Below, piece by piece: positions 15,693 to 23,714 of a stretch of DNA of 38,264 bases; the stretch's first letter is position 1, and each line of letters starts with the position of its first letter. Under the pieces are notes generated by a model that made no database searches, was not told where the DNA came from, and saw only the letters and a list, made by a program, of their open reading frames with translations. Source of the stretch: Bacteroidales bacterium (GTDB lineage Bacteria; Bacteroidota; Bacteroidia; Bacteroidales; UBA932); NCBI GenBank assembly GCA_017549505.1, contig JAFYUS010000001.1:1-38264 (forward strand), in the 5' to 3' direction. The position numbers were made by a program, and so were the translations under genes.

Positions 15693-17369
15693 TTATTTAT
15701 CTTTCTTTTCTTCCTCTACGGTAGGTGCTGAATCCTTGTATTTGAAACGACGGATCTTCTGCGTAGCAGTCTTTTCAAACGGTTCCTTCATGACCTCGAC
15801 TGAACTTACCTGAGAAGACTTGTTCACATTCCTGTTCACGATCTTCAGCACCTTGGCCTTCCAGGCGTCAAGTTTCTCATAAAGCTTGTCTTCGCTCTCG
15901 TTATCCCACTCCACGAAGTCCGGCTGGACGAGAGCGACGAGACGGCCGTCGCGTTCCACGACGATCGATTCGCTTACGCCCTCGACATTGTTTATTACGT
16001 TTTCAATTTCTTCCGGATAGATATTCTCGCCCGAAGGGCCGAGAATCATGTTGTTGTTGCGACCCTTGATGAAGAAACGACCTTTTTCATCCTGGATGGC
16101 TATGTCGCTTGTGCGGAACCAGCCGTCTTCGGTGAAGACGCTCTTTGTCCTTACCGGGTCCTTGTAGTATCCGAGCATCACGTTAGGACCTTTGGCGACT
16201 ATCTCACCTTCTCCTGTCTCCGGATTTACATTGTGGAGCTTGAGCTTTACGTTGTATACAGGATATCCGAACGAACCTACTGCGCGCCATCCGTTCATGG
16301 CGTATCCGAGCAGAGGGGAGGTCTCTGTCAGTCCATATCCGATGGCATATGGGAATTTTGCTTTCAGAAGGAAGCTCTCTACTTCAGGGTCGAGCTTGGC
16401 ACCGCCGATTCCATAGAATGAGATGTGGCCTCCAAAGGTCTTCTTGATCTTCATGCCGATGATGCGGCACATGAGTCCGTGCATGTGTTCATTCATCCAT
16501 GAGAGTGTTCGGCTCTTCTTTATGGTAGGGAGAATGCTGCCTTTATATACCTTTTCGATGATCAGAGGCACTGTCAGCATTGTTGTCGGCTTTACTACCT
16601 TAAGCGCCTTCATCAGGAGAGATGCCACCGGTGGCTTAGGGAGATAATAAACTGTAGCTCCGCAGTACATCGGATACAGCATGCTCAGGGTCATTTCAAG
16701 CGTATGCGCCATCGGGAGAACGGACAGCCATCTGTCCTTATCTGTTCTTTTGCATGAATGGTAGCAAGTAATGACGTTCGAGGTGAGGTTGCGGTGGCTC
16801 AGGACTACGCCCTTCGCACTTCCGGTTGTTCCGGAGGTGTAGATGATGGTCGCTATGTCGTCAGGTGTCGGTACGGATGTCTTTCCGTCGCATGTGAATT
16901 TTTCTTCATCCGCATGCAGGACTTCAAAAGTGTCAAGTTCGATGACAAGAGTCATCTTGTCGCGGCATGCCTGGCTGAGCTTTCCTGCAAGTCTTTTTGA
17001 TACGAATATCACCTTGCTCTCAGAATGTTCCAGGATATTGGTAACCTCATTTTCTGAACTGTCAGGAAGAATAGGGATGGCGATGCGTCCGAATGGGGCA
17101 GTCGCAAAGAATGCCACAGACCAGTTAGGCATGCTCTGAGAAAGTATTGCGACCTTGTCTCCTGCACCGATTCCGTACTGGGTCAGCTTCTTTGACAGGC
17201 TGTCGCACTTTCCTTTGAAAGAACTGTATGTATAACCGCCTTCCTTTGTGTCATACCATTGAGTGTACTGCTTCTTGGAGTACACTGTGGTTGCATACTC
17301 ATACAGTTTTGCGAGGGTGTCAACGTATTTCTCCCTCATCCTCTGCATGCGCTTGTAAAGTTGAATCAT
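15693..17369 (-). CDS. Long-chain fatty acid--CoA ligase (AMP-forming), paralog 3
   Basis: The 558-residue ANL enzyme has TSGTTGSAKG at residues 178-187, IGYGLTETSPLLGY (A5), a hinge reading FRTSDIAIQDEKGR (Ser replaces the usual Gly of TGD but the AMP-ribose Asp is kept), GRNNNMILGPSGENIYPEEIE, and PFEKTATQKIRRFKYK. A charged tail of about 15 residues (EEEKKDK) follows. No signal peptide is seen. It starts 10 bp after a PlsC-like acyltransferase and is the last gene of the parE operon, suggesting that it activates (exogenous) fatty acids for transfer by the neighbouring acyltransferase. An acyl-ACP synthetase role is an alternative. The weak hairpin AAAAACAGGTTTTT after it is not a strong terminator. 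Confidence 0.87.
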   Translation of the reverse strand: MIQLYKRMQRMREKYVDTLAKLYEYATTVYSKKQYTQWYDTKEGGYTYSSFKGKCDSLSKKLTQYGIGAGDKVAILSQSMPNWSVAFFATAPFGRIAIPILPDSSENEVTNILEHSESKVIFVSKRLAGKLSQACRDKMTLVIELDTFEVLHADEEKFTCDGKTSVPTPDDIATIIYTSGTTGSAKGVVLSHRNLTSNVITCYHSCKRTDKDRWLSVLPMAHTLEMTLSMLYPMYCGATVYYLPKPPVASLLMKALKVVKPTTMLTVPLIIEKVYKGSILPTIKKSRTLSWMNEHMHGLMCRIIGMKIKKTFGGHISFYGIGGAKLDPEVESFLLKAKFPYAIGYGLTETSPLLGYAMNGWRAVGSFGYPVYNVKLKLHNVNPETGEGEIVAKGPNVMLGYYKDPVRTKSVFTEDGWFRTSDIAIQDEKGRFFIKGRNNNMILGPSGENIYPEEIENVINNVEGVSESIVVERDGRLVALVQPDFVEWDNESEDKLYEKLDAWKAKVLKIVNRNVNKSSQVSSVEVMKEPFEKTATQKIRRFKYKDSAPTVEEEKKDK

Positions 17370-17379
17370 ATATATAGGT

Positions 17380-17931
17380 TTAGTGAGTTATGTACATTTC
17401 AGGGTGTTTGCCCACAAGATGCATCTCTTCGTATAATGCCTGAATACGTGCCATGTCTGCCTTAGGGTCGTCGGTAAGCTCGATCTTGTGGCCACGGCTG
17501 ATGCGTTTTGTACCCCAATCGAAATAGCCCATGTATACAGGGCAACCCACCTGGCGGGCAATCGTGTGGAAACCTGTCTTCCAACGTTTTACAGGCTTGC
17601 GGGTGCCTTCCGGTGCGAGGGCGAGGTGGATTCTTGGGGTTGCCTTCATTTCCCTGATTACGCTGAGTGCAGCGTTTCCACCTTTCTTCCTGTCAACGGG
17701 AACGGCTCCTAATTTACGTAGCAGCCAGCCAAGAGGCCCCCAGAAGAATTCTCCCTTGACCATGCAGTATGGCTTTCCGCCGACAGATACATAATATAGG
17801 TAAGAGATCACGAAGTCCCAGATGGATGTGTGCGGGACTCCAAGGATGATGCATTTGTCTTCAGGGGCTACCGGGTCTACGGCTGTCCAACCCAATGTGC
17901 GGAGTAGCCATCCGCAGAATTTTCTCCACAT
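17380..17931 (-). CDS. 1-acyl-sn-glycerol-3-phosphate acyltransferase-like protein (PlsC family)
   Basis: The 183-residue protein carries the acyltransferase signature H-x4-D as HTSIWDF (His34, Asp39) and the APEGTR block (Glu108 to Arg111), in the spacing usual for the glycerolipid acyltransferase family. At under 200 residues it is shorter than canonical PlsC (~240) and resembles the short Bacteroidota acyltransferases whose acceptor is not known. The first helix (WLLRTLGW) and the segment WDFVISYLYYVSV may associate with the inner membrane. It lies 11 bp after parE and 10 bp before an acyl-CoA synthetase, which would provide its acyl donor. Lysophosphatidate or a lysolipid is the likely acceptor; this is inference. 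Confidence 0.8.
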   Translation of the reverse strand: MWRKFCGWLLRTLGWTAVDPVAPEDKCIILGVPHTSIWDFVISYLYYVSVGGKPYCMVKGEFFWGPLGWLLRKLGAVPVDRKKGGNAALSVIREMKATPRIHLALAPEGTRKPVKRWKTGFHTIARQVGCPVYMGYFDWGTKRISRGHKIELTDDPKADMARIQALYEEMHLVGKHPEMYITH

Positions 17932-17942
17932 AACGATATGTA

Positions 17943-19874
17943 TTAGATGTTAACGTCTTCCAATTCCTGTGCACTTCTGAGGTTGCGGCTGATGAAGATC
18001 TGTCTGTCGATGGTGTTCTCGCCCATGTAGAACTCCATTATGTCAGCAAGCGGTTCTTCGTCGCTGAGTCGCACCTTGTCCAGGCGCATGTCCTTTCCGA
18101 TGAATCCGGTGAACTCATCCCATGAAATCTCTCCGAGACCTTTGAATCGTGTTATCTCAACCTTTCCGGTCATCGACTTGATGGCCTTCTCCTTTTCCTC
18201 CTGGTTGTAGCAGTAACGGACCTCGTTCTTGTTCTTTACCCTGAAGAGCGGGGTCTGCAGGATATAGAGGTGCCCGCGTCTGATGAGGTCAGGGTGGTAT
18301 TTCATGAAGAAGGTGAGCACGAGCATGCGGATATGCATTCCGTCGTCATCGGCATCGGTCGCGATGATGATCCTGTTGTAGCGGAGGTCGTCGATGTCCT
18401 CCTCAAGGCCGAGCGCGTTGATGAGCAGGTTGAGCTCTTCGTTCTCGGCAATCTTCTTGCGGCTTTCCTTGTAGGAGTTTATAGGCTTTCCTCGGAGGGA
18501 GAATACAGCCTGTGTCTCTGCGTTACGTGCCTTGGTGATTGTTCCGCTCGCAGAGTCTCCCTCCGTGATGAAGATGCTGGTCTGTTCGCGGAGCTCTTCC
18601 TTGCCTGCAGGCATCCTGTCCTTGAGGTGATACTTGCAGTCACGGAGCTTCTTGTTGTATACGCTTGTGCGCTTGTTGCGCTCCTTTGTCTTCTTCTGGA
18701 TGGATGATATCTCCTGACGCTCCTTCTCGGAAGAGGCGATCTTTGCCTGAAGGGCAGGGATGATCTCCTTGTGCATGTGGAGGTAGTTGTCCAGATGGGT
18801 CTTGACGAAGTCGTTCACGAAGCTTCTGATGGTCGGTCCTACGTCATATCCATGGGTGCCGTCCTCGTTCTCTATGACCTGGTTCCACATGTATGTCGAT
18901 CCGAGCTTGGTCTTGGCCTGGTTGGCGAAGATAGGCTCCTGGATCTGGATGCTGATGGCACCTATGATGCCCTGACGGATGTCCTCCGGTGCAAAGTCCT
19001 TCTTTGCGTATACCTTGAAGAAATCCTTGAGAGTCTTTGATATGGCTTCCCTTACGGCAACGAGATGTGTACCTCCGTCACGCGTGTTCTGTCCGTTCAC
19101 GAAGGAAGTGATGTTTTCTCCGTAGCTGTTGCCGTGGGTGATCACAATTTCTATGTCTTCTCCGGAAATATGGATAGGGGCGTAGAACGGATCTTCGGAC
19201 ATCTTCTCGTTGATAAGGTCGAGAAGTCCGTTCTTTGAGATATATGGCGTTCCGTTGAGGTTGAGGGTCAGACCTTTCTTGAGGTACGAGTAGTTCTTGA
19301 TCATGGACTCCACAAACTCGATGTTGTATGAGTAGTCCACGAACAGGTTTTCATCAGGAGTGAACCTTACGAACGTACCGTTCTTTTCCTTTGTCTCCTT
19401 CATGCCGTCGTGTACGAGCTTTCCTGCCGCGAACTCGGCATATGAACACATTCCGTCGCGGTATGCCTCGACGTAGAAATATGAGGACAATGCATTTACG
19501 GCCTTCAGACCGACACCGTTCAGACCCACAGATTTCTTGTAACCCTTTGAGTCGTACTTACCACCTGTGTTGAGGATGCTGACAGCCTTGACTACCGAAT
19601 TGAGGGGAATGCCTCGTCCGAAGTCTCTGACTGATACTTCCTTGTCGGTTACGGTAATCTGGATCTGCTTTCCGAAACCTGCCGAGAACTCGTCGATGGA
19701 GTTGTCCACTACTTCCTTGAGAAGTACATAGATACCGTCGGCCGGATCGTCTCCCTTTCCGAGGGTTCCGATATACATTCCCGGCCTGAGTCTGATATGT
19801 TCGACACCTTCAAGAGTCCTGATGTTGTCGTCGCTGTAATTTACGTTATTTGTGTTTTCTGTCGCCATATTCAT
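17943..19874 (-). CDS. parE: DNA topoisomerase IV subunit B
   Basis: The 643-residue type IIA topoisomerase subunit has the GHKL ATPase (LKEVVDNSIDEFSAGFG, GRGIPL, GLNGVGLKAVNALS) and the TOPRIM domain with EGDSASGT (about residue 440) and DADDDGMHIR. EGDSASG rather than the GyrB-type EGDSAGG, together with the short length without a GyrB insertion, favours ParE. It provides ATP-driven strand passage for chromosome decatenation with ParC. parC, often next to parE in Bacteroidota, is not in this window; plsC and an acyl-CoA synthetase follow instead with 11- and 10-bp gaps. Two candidate starts exist, ATG at 19874 and ATG at 19868; the difference is two residues. A -7 box lies at 19899 to 19892. 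Confidence 0.92.
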   Translation of the reverse strand: MNMATENTNNVNYSDDNIRTLEGVEHIRLRPGMYIGTLGKGDDPADGIYVLLKEVVDNSIDEFSAGFGKQIQITVTDKEVSVRDFGRGIPLNSVVKAVSILNTGGKYDSKGYKKSVGLNGVGLKAVNALSSYFYVEAYRDGMCSYAEFAAGKLVHDGMKETKEKNGTFVRFTPDENLFVDYSYNIEFVESMIKNYSYLKKGLTLNLNGTPYISKNGLLDLINEKMSEDPFYAPIHISGEDIEIVITHGNSYGENITSFVNGQNTRDGGTHLVAVREAISKTLKDFFKVYAKKDFAPEDIRQGIIGAISIQIQEPIFANQAKTKLGSTYMWNQVIENEDGTHGYDVGPTIRSFVNDFVKTHLDNYLHMHKEIIPALQAKIASSEKERQEISSIQKKTKERNKRTSVYNKKLRDCKYHLKDRMPAGKEELREQTSIFITEGDSASGTITKARNAETQAVFSLRGKPINSYKESRKKIAENEELNLLINALGLEEDIDDLRYNRIIIATDADDDGMHIRMLVLTFFMKYHPDLIRRGHLYILQTPLFRVKNKNEVRYCYNQEEKEKAIKSMTGKVEITRFKGLGEISWDEFTGFIGKDMRLDKVRLSDEEPLADIMEFYMGENTIDRQIFISRNLRSAQELEDVNI

Positions 19875-19891
19875 TAAAAGACATAATCATG

Positions 19892-19899
19892 CAAAGGTA
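19892..19899 (-). promoter_or_regulatory. -7 box for the parE operon
   Basis: On the minus strand TACCTTTG (19899 to 19892) fits TAnnTTTG, about 18-24 bp before the start codon, giving a very short leader. Confidence 0.5.
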
Positions 19900-19992
19900 G
19901 TAAATTTTGATGAAAATTTGGGAAAATTCGTTTGCAACTTGTCCTGTTTGGCCTAAGATGTGGTCTGTTCCTGGCCGTGGAGATGTAAAATC

Positions 19993-20023
19993 TTTGGTTT
20001 TTTATGAAAAATATCCAAATTTG
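19993..20023 (+). promoter_or_regulatory. Promoter of the DUF3575/DUF4493 surface operon
   Basis: TTTG at 19993-19996 and CAAATTTG at 20016-20023 have the standard 19-bp spacing of Bacteroidota promoters; the -7 element differs from TAnnTTTG only in its first base. The start would be near 20030, about 16 nt before the ATG at 20046. Confidence 0.5.
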
Positions 20024-20045
20024 CAGAACGAAAGATTCTTGACCA

Positions 20046-21479
20046 ATGATAATGAAATACGTTAGAAGAGTACTCCTTATAGGGGTACTATGCGCTTTTC
20101 TGACGCCTCGTCATGCCTGTGCCCAGGCATATGTGAGGTATGCAGACCAGCACGAACTGACTTCCAGGACAGCACACGTGGACTCGGTTCTTCATTTTGT
20201 TCCCATGCCCAAGGGTGTGGTGAATCTCGATAATTATCCAAAGATCAATGTCGCAGCGCTTGAACTTTCCCGTATCCTTCAGCAGGGTGGGGAACTGCTT
20301 CAGGTGTGGGTGTGCGGTTCGGCATCTCCTGAAGGAGACTGTGATGAGAACTCCAGCCTGGCACGTGCCCGTGCCGAGGCTGGAGTGTCTTATTTCAAGT
20401 CTGTCGCCGATATCCCGGATTACAAGATCGTAAAGGAAAGCCACAACGAAGACTGGTATACTCTCTACCGTCTTGTCGAAGAATCTCAGATGCCATACCG
20501 TTATGATGCTCTTTTCATCATCAGGACCATGCAGGGTGAGGAACGTAAGACTGCCTTGAAGAAACTTGATGACGGCAGGGTGTGGGATTATATGGCCCGG
20601 GAGTTCTTTCCTCAGATAAGAGGCGTACGTTTTGCTGTATTCTGCAGGAAAGGACATGAACCTCAGAAGGAACATGTTAACGATACCGTATATGTAAGGG
20701 ATACCGTGGTGATAATGAAGGAAGTTTTCTATATGCAGAAGGATAATAGTCAACAGCCTGTTTCTCAATCTGTAAAGAAGATCAAGACTCGGGACGGATC
20801 AAGGCACGAAAGGAGTGCCGGGATCTGGGATTCTCCATGGCTTGCAGCCGTAAAGACTGATGTGGCAACAGATGTTCTTGCTCTTCCTCAGGTCGGATTC
20901 GAAATCCAGCTGAGTGACAGGTTCTCCTTTGAAACGATGGGATGGTATTCGGAATGGCCTTACATCAATCCATCCGAAGAACATAAGATATATGGATTCC
21001 GCCCGGAAATCAGATATTGGATGAATGGCGTGATGCGTAAAGGATTGTTCTTTGGCCTTCATTCCAATGTGACGTGGTATGCAATGATGGTGAATGACAG
21101 AGACTTTTATCAGAATGCGTCATTGTGTCGGGACAAGGGTTGCGCAGGACGCCATTTCTATGAATATTCATATCAGACGGAAGATGGAGCCAATGTGACA
21201 AACAGATATCACGATACTCCTGCATGGAGTACAGGACTTACTGTCGGTTATTCACTCCCTCTTGATAAAGGACAAAGGTGGGCGGTAGAGTTTGTCGGAG
21301 GTATCGGCTATGCCCGTTATGAACAGAACTGGTATCAGAAGAGTTCCCCTTGGACTCTGAAGACAGTCGAAGCACCTCAGGCGAGAGATTATTTCGGACT
21401 GACTCGTGCAAGTGTCAATCTGACATACCGTTTCTCAGTGCGCAGATATGAAAAGAATACGATCAATAATAATTTTTAA
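20046..21479 (+). CDS. OmpA-like domain / DUF3575 outer-membrane protein, first gene of the surface operon
   Basis: The 477-residue protein has a signal peptide (cleavage after HACA, residue 26). Residues about 45-120 look like an OmpA-type fold with VWVCGSASPEGDCDENSSLARARAEA, where N..LA..RA is the usual helix. After a linker with VNDTVYVRDTV, residues about 266-470 match DUF3575 (AAVKTDVATDVLALPQVGFEIQLSDRFSFETMGWYSEW; GFRPEIRYWM), predicted to be an outer-membrane barrel. DUF3575 proteins are commonly encoded beside type V fimbrial (FimA/Mfa1-type) genes in Bacteroidales. Here it precedes four surface lipoproteins and may anchor or organise them in the outer membrane. An in-frame ATG at 20052 is an alternative start. 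The GCC-rich segment at 20350-20386 can fold into a 15-bp hairpin. Confidence 0.75.
   Translation: MIMKYVRRVLLIGVLCAFLTPRHACAQAYVRYADQHELTSRTAHVDSVLHFVPMPKGVVNLDNYPKINVAALELSRILQQGGELLQVWVCGSASPEGDCDENSSLARARAEAGVSYFKSVADIPDYKIVKESHNEDWYTLYRLVEESQMPYRYDALFIIRTMQGEERKTALKKLDDGRVWDYMAREFFPQIRGVRFAVFCRKGHEPQKEHVNDTVYVRDTVVIMKEVFYMQKDNSQQPVSQSVKKIKTRDGSRHERSAGIWDSPWLAAVKTDVATDVLALPQVGFEIQLSDRFSFETMGWYSEWPYINPSEEHKIYGFRPEIRYWMNGVMRKGLFFGLHSNVTWYAMMVNDRDFYQNASLCRDKGCAGRHFYEYSYQTEDGANVTNRYHDTPAWSTGLTVGYSLPLDKGQRWAVEFVGGIGYARYEQNWYQKSSPWTLKTVEAPQARDYFGLTRASVNLTYRFSVRRYEKNTINNNF
20350..20386 (+). other. Large hairpin inside the DUF3575 coding sequence
   Basis: ACTCCAGCC (20350-20358) pairs with GGCTGGAGT (20378-20386), and inside it GGCACG (20360-20365) pairs with CGTGCC (20370-20375), loop TGCC. 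The total is 15 bp with a small internal loop. It encodes the RARAEA helix, so chance from codon choice is possible. Confidence 0.4.
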
Positions 21480-21489
21480 CCAAAACCAA

Positions 21490-23700
21490 ATGAGACGATC
21501 AGGATTTCTTATTCCTTGTTTCGCGATCTTGTTGGCTGCATGTAACGAGAGTGTCATCACCGATGTTCCGGTGGATGCCTCCGAGGCAGGAAAGGTCACT
21601 TTTACCCTTTCCGCAGACTTGCGCAATGATGTCGTGGACGTAAAGTCTTCTGCGGAAGAGATTTCCGTGGATGATTTCTGGGTTGAGATCTTCAACTCAA
21701 AGAAGATCAGGATCTTTTGCGAGAAATATGCAGACGCAAAGGATACGACTCTTTATGTGAATTCGGGAGATTACACGCTCCTCGCCACTTACGGAACCGA
21801 AAACAGCGTCGGTTTCGACAAGCCTTTCTATAAGGCTGAAGAACCATTTACAGTAGGGCCTCAGGAAACCAAGCCTCTTGCTGCCACTGCAACTCTTGCC
21901 AACGTCAAGGTGGCAGTCAACTTCGATGAAGATCTGGACAACAAGCTCTCCTATGAGCAGTATTGGGCTGTCGTCAGGAACAATGGAAAGAAGCTCCGTT
22001 TCAACCCTGCCGAGACCCGTGCCGGCTATATTCCTGCGGGAAATCTGGAGTTCGTGCTTGTAGTGAAGATCAACGGTGAGTATAAGCAGTATGTCCACCC
22101 CGCTGCGGAATATGCACCGAACGACTTCGTTACTTTCAATGTCAGCGCTCCTCTCATGGATGGAAATGTAGTCATCAAGGTGCTCATCGACAATACGGTG
22201 GAGATTGTGGAGGTCGATGAAATAGTTGTACCGATCGAGGATATGCTTCCTCTTGAAGAACCTGCCATTTATTCAGAAGGTTTCGATAATGACAATTCCA
22301 TCACTTTCGTGGATACGAAGGCACCGGTCAAGAACGAACTCTGGATCAGTGCCACAGCCGAAGGTGTGCTTTCATCGGCCGTTCTTTCCATCGACTGTCC
22401 TGATCTCGGCCTTCCCGCCGAGATCGACCTCGCGACAGCGGATGACGCTGTCGCCTCTGCATATGAGGCCAAGGGCATATGGTGGAAGTTCAATGCAGAC
22501 AGGACTTCTCTTTCCATCAGTCTCCTTGATGCATATGATGATCATATCTCCAAGCTCGGATATCGAGGCTATGACCATGATGCGGGCAGACCTCTGCCTG
22601 CGGCAGAAATCGGTCTGAAGATCGAGACCGCAGGCGGCGCAGCCAGGACTGCGGAGGAAAGCTATGCAATATATGTCGAGCCGAATGCTGCAAGAGGTTC
22701 TTTCTCATGGAATGACTATGATGTCTGGGCTACAAAGATCGTGAATCCTGTCCTGACTCTTGGAGAAGGCAAATATGACAAGACAAAGATACAGTACAGT
22801 ATGGACGGCCAGACGTGGGTTGATTTCCAGGATGTTACCTCTTCTGAATATTCTATGGGTACGGTCGAGGGACTCGATGCCGGTACTACATATTACCTTC
22901 GTGCCATTTACGACGGATGGCTTGAGGTGGCGGCTCCGGTAAGCTTTACTACAGAAGCGGCGCAGCAGGTGGGAAATGCCGGGTTTGAGGAATGGACGAC
23001 TGATTCCTGGACTTATGAACAATCTTCGCTTGGACGTGGTGAGAGTCCGATGAAGTGGTATCATCCTTGGGGAAATGAGGCGGATCAGTGGTGGGATACA
23101 AATGCCACGGTATCGATGAGGGATGATCTGACAATTGGATATACATATTTCAAATCATTCCCATTGGTACATTATTCGAACGATGCCAGAACAGGGTCAA
23201 GAAGTGCTCAACTTACTGTGGCAAATATAGGAAACTATAACAGCCTGGTTAGTACGAACGGCACCTGGTACGTAGGTGAGTTGTTTTCAGGAAGGGGAAA
23301 TGATGCTTCTTCCTGGGCAAAAGTGGCAGAGGGCAAACCTTTGTCTTCGAGACCTGCAGCATTGACTTTCTGGTATGAGTATGATGCATATACAGATACG
23401 GATATGTTCAGCGCGGAAATAATCATAAAAACCCAGGACGGAACAGTCCTGGCTTCAGGATACGGGACCTTCGGTGAGGGATCTGACTGGACACAGGCGA
23501 CTGTCGCTCTTCTGTACAATGTGACAGATAAGAAGGCAGATACCGTTCTTGTAAGGATTAATGCATCGACAGCATCTGACCATTCATGCAATAAAACCGG
23601 TACTTATCTTGAGATTGCCGGGTCGAAAAAAGAGTCAGATCCTTACCGGATAAAGTTGGGTGCGACTCTTCGCATAGATGATATAGAACTTGTATACTAA
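21490..23700 (+). CDS. DUF4493 surface lipoprotein with Fn3-like and divergent PCMD-like module
   Basis: The start at 21490 is chosen because MRRSGFLIPCFAILLAAC is a lipoprotein leader (Cys18, followed by NESVITD), 10 bp after the previous stop. The 736-residue protein reads as modules: DUF4493 at about 20-235, with NSGDYTLLATYG, FDKPFY and TLANVKVAVNFDEDL; a second beta-sandwich at about 255-398; an Fn3-like module at about 399-490 (IQYSMDGQTWVDF...LDAGTTYYLRAIYDG); and a C-terminal jelly-roll at about 497-736 (GNAGFEEWTTDSW ... LRIDDIELVY) resembling a divergent PCMD domain. It should be an outer-membrane-anchored, probably surface-exposed protein. Binding of carbohydrate or assembly with its operon partners is inference. 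The 3' part is visibly more AT-rich than the 5' part. Confidence 0.72.
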   Translation: MRRSGFLIPCFAILLAACNESVITDVPVDASEAGKVTFTLSADLRNDVVDVKSSAEEISVDDFWVEIFNSKKIRIFCEKYADAKDTTLYVNSGDYTLLATYGTENSVGFDKPFYKAEEPFTVGPQETKPLAATATLANVKVAVNFDEDLDNKLSYEQYWAVVRNNGKKLRFNPAETRAGYIPAGNLEFVLVVKINGEYKQYVHPAAEYAPNDFVTFNVSAPLMDGNVVIKVLIDNTVEIVEVDEIVVPIEDMLPLEEPAIYSEGFDNDNSITFVDTKAPVKNELWISATAEGVLSSAVLSIDCPDLGLPAEIDLATADDAVASAYEAKGIWWKFNADRTSLSISLLDAYDDHISKLGYRGYDHDAGRPLPAAEIGLKIETAGGAARTAEESYAIYVEPNAARGSFSWNDYDVWATKIVNPVLTLGEGKYDKTKIQYSMDGQTWVDFQDVTSSEYSMGTVEGLDAGTTYYLRAIYDGWLEVAAPVSFTTEAAQQVGNAGFEEWTTDSWTYEQSSLGRGESPMKWYHPWGNEADQWWDTNATVSMRDDLTIGYTYFKSFPLVHYSNDARTGSRSAQLTVANIGNYNSLVSTNGTWYVGELFSGRGNDASSWAKVAEGKPLSSRPAALTFWYEYDAYTDTDMFSAEIIIKTQDGTVLASGYGTFGEGSDWTQATVALLYNVTDKKADTVLVRINASTASDHSCNKTGTYLEIAGSKKESDPYRIKLGATLRIDDIELVY

Positions 23701-23714
23701 ACCATATTTATAAA

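Noticed and set aside
20088-20768. 226-codon open frame antisense to the DUF3575 gene
   Set aside because: Shadow of the sense gene; no family resemblance and no start context.
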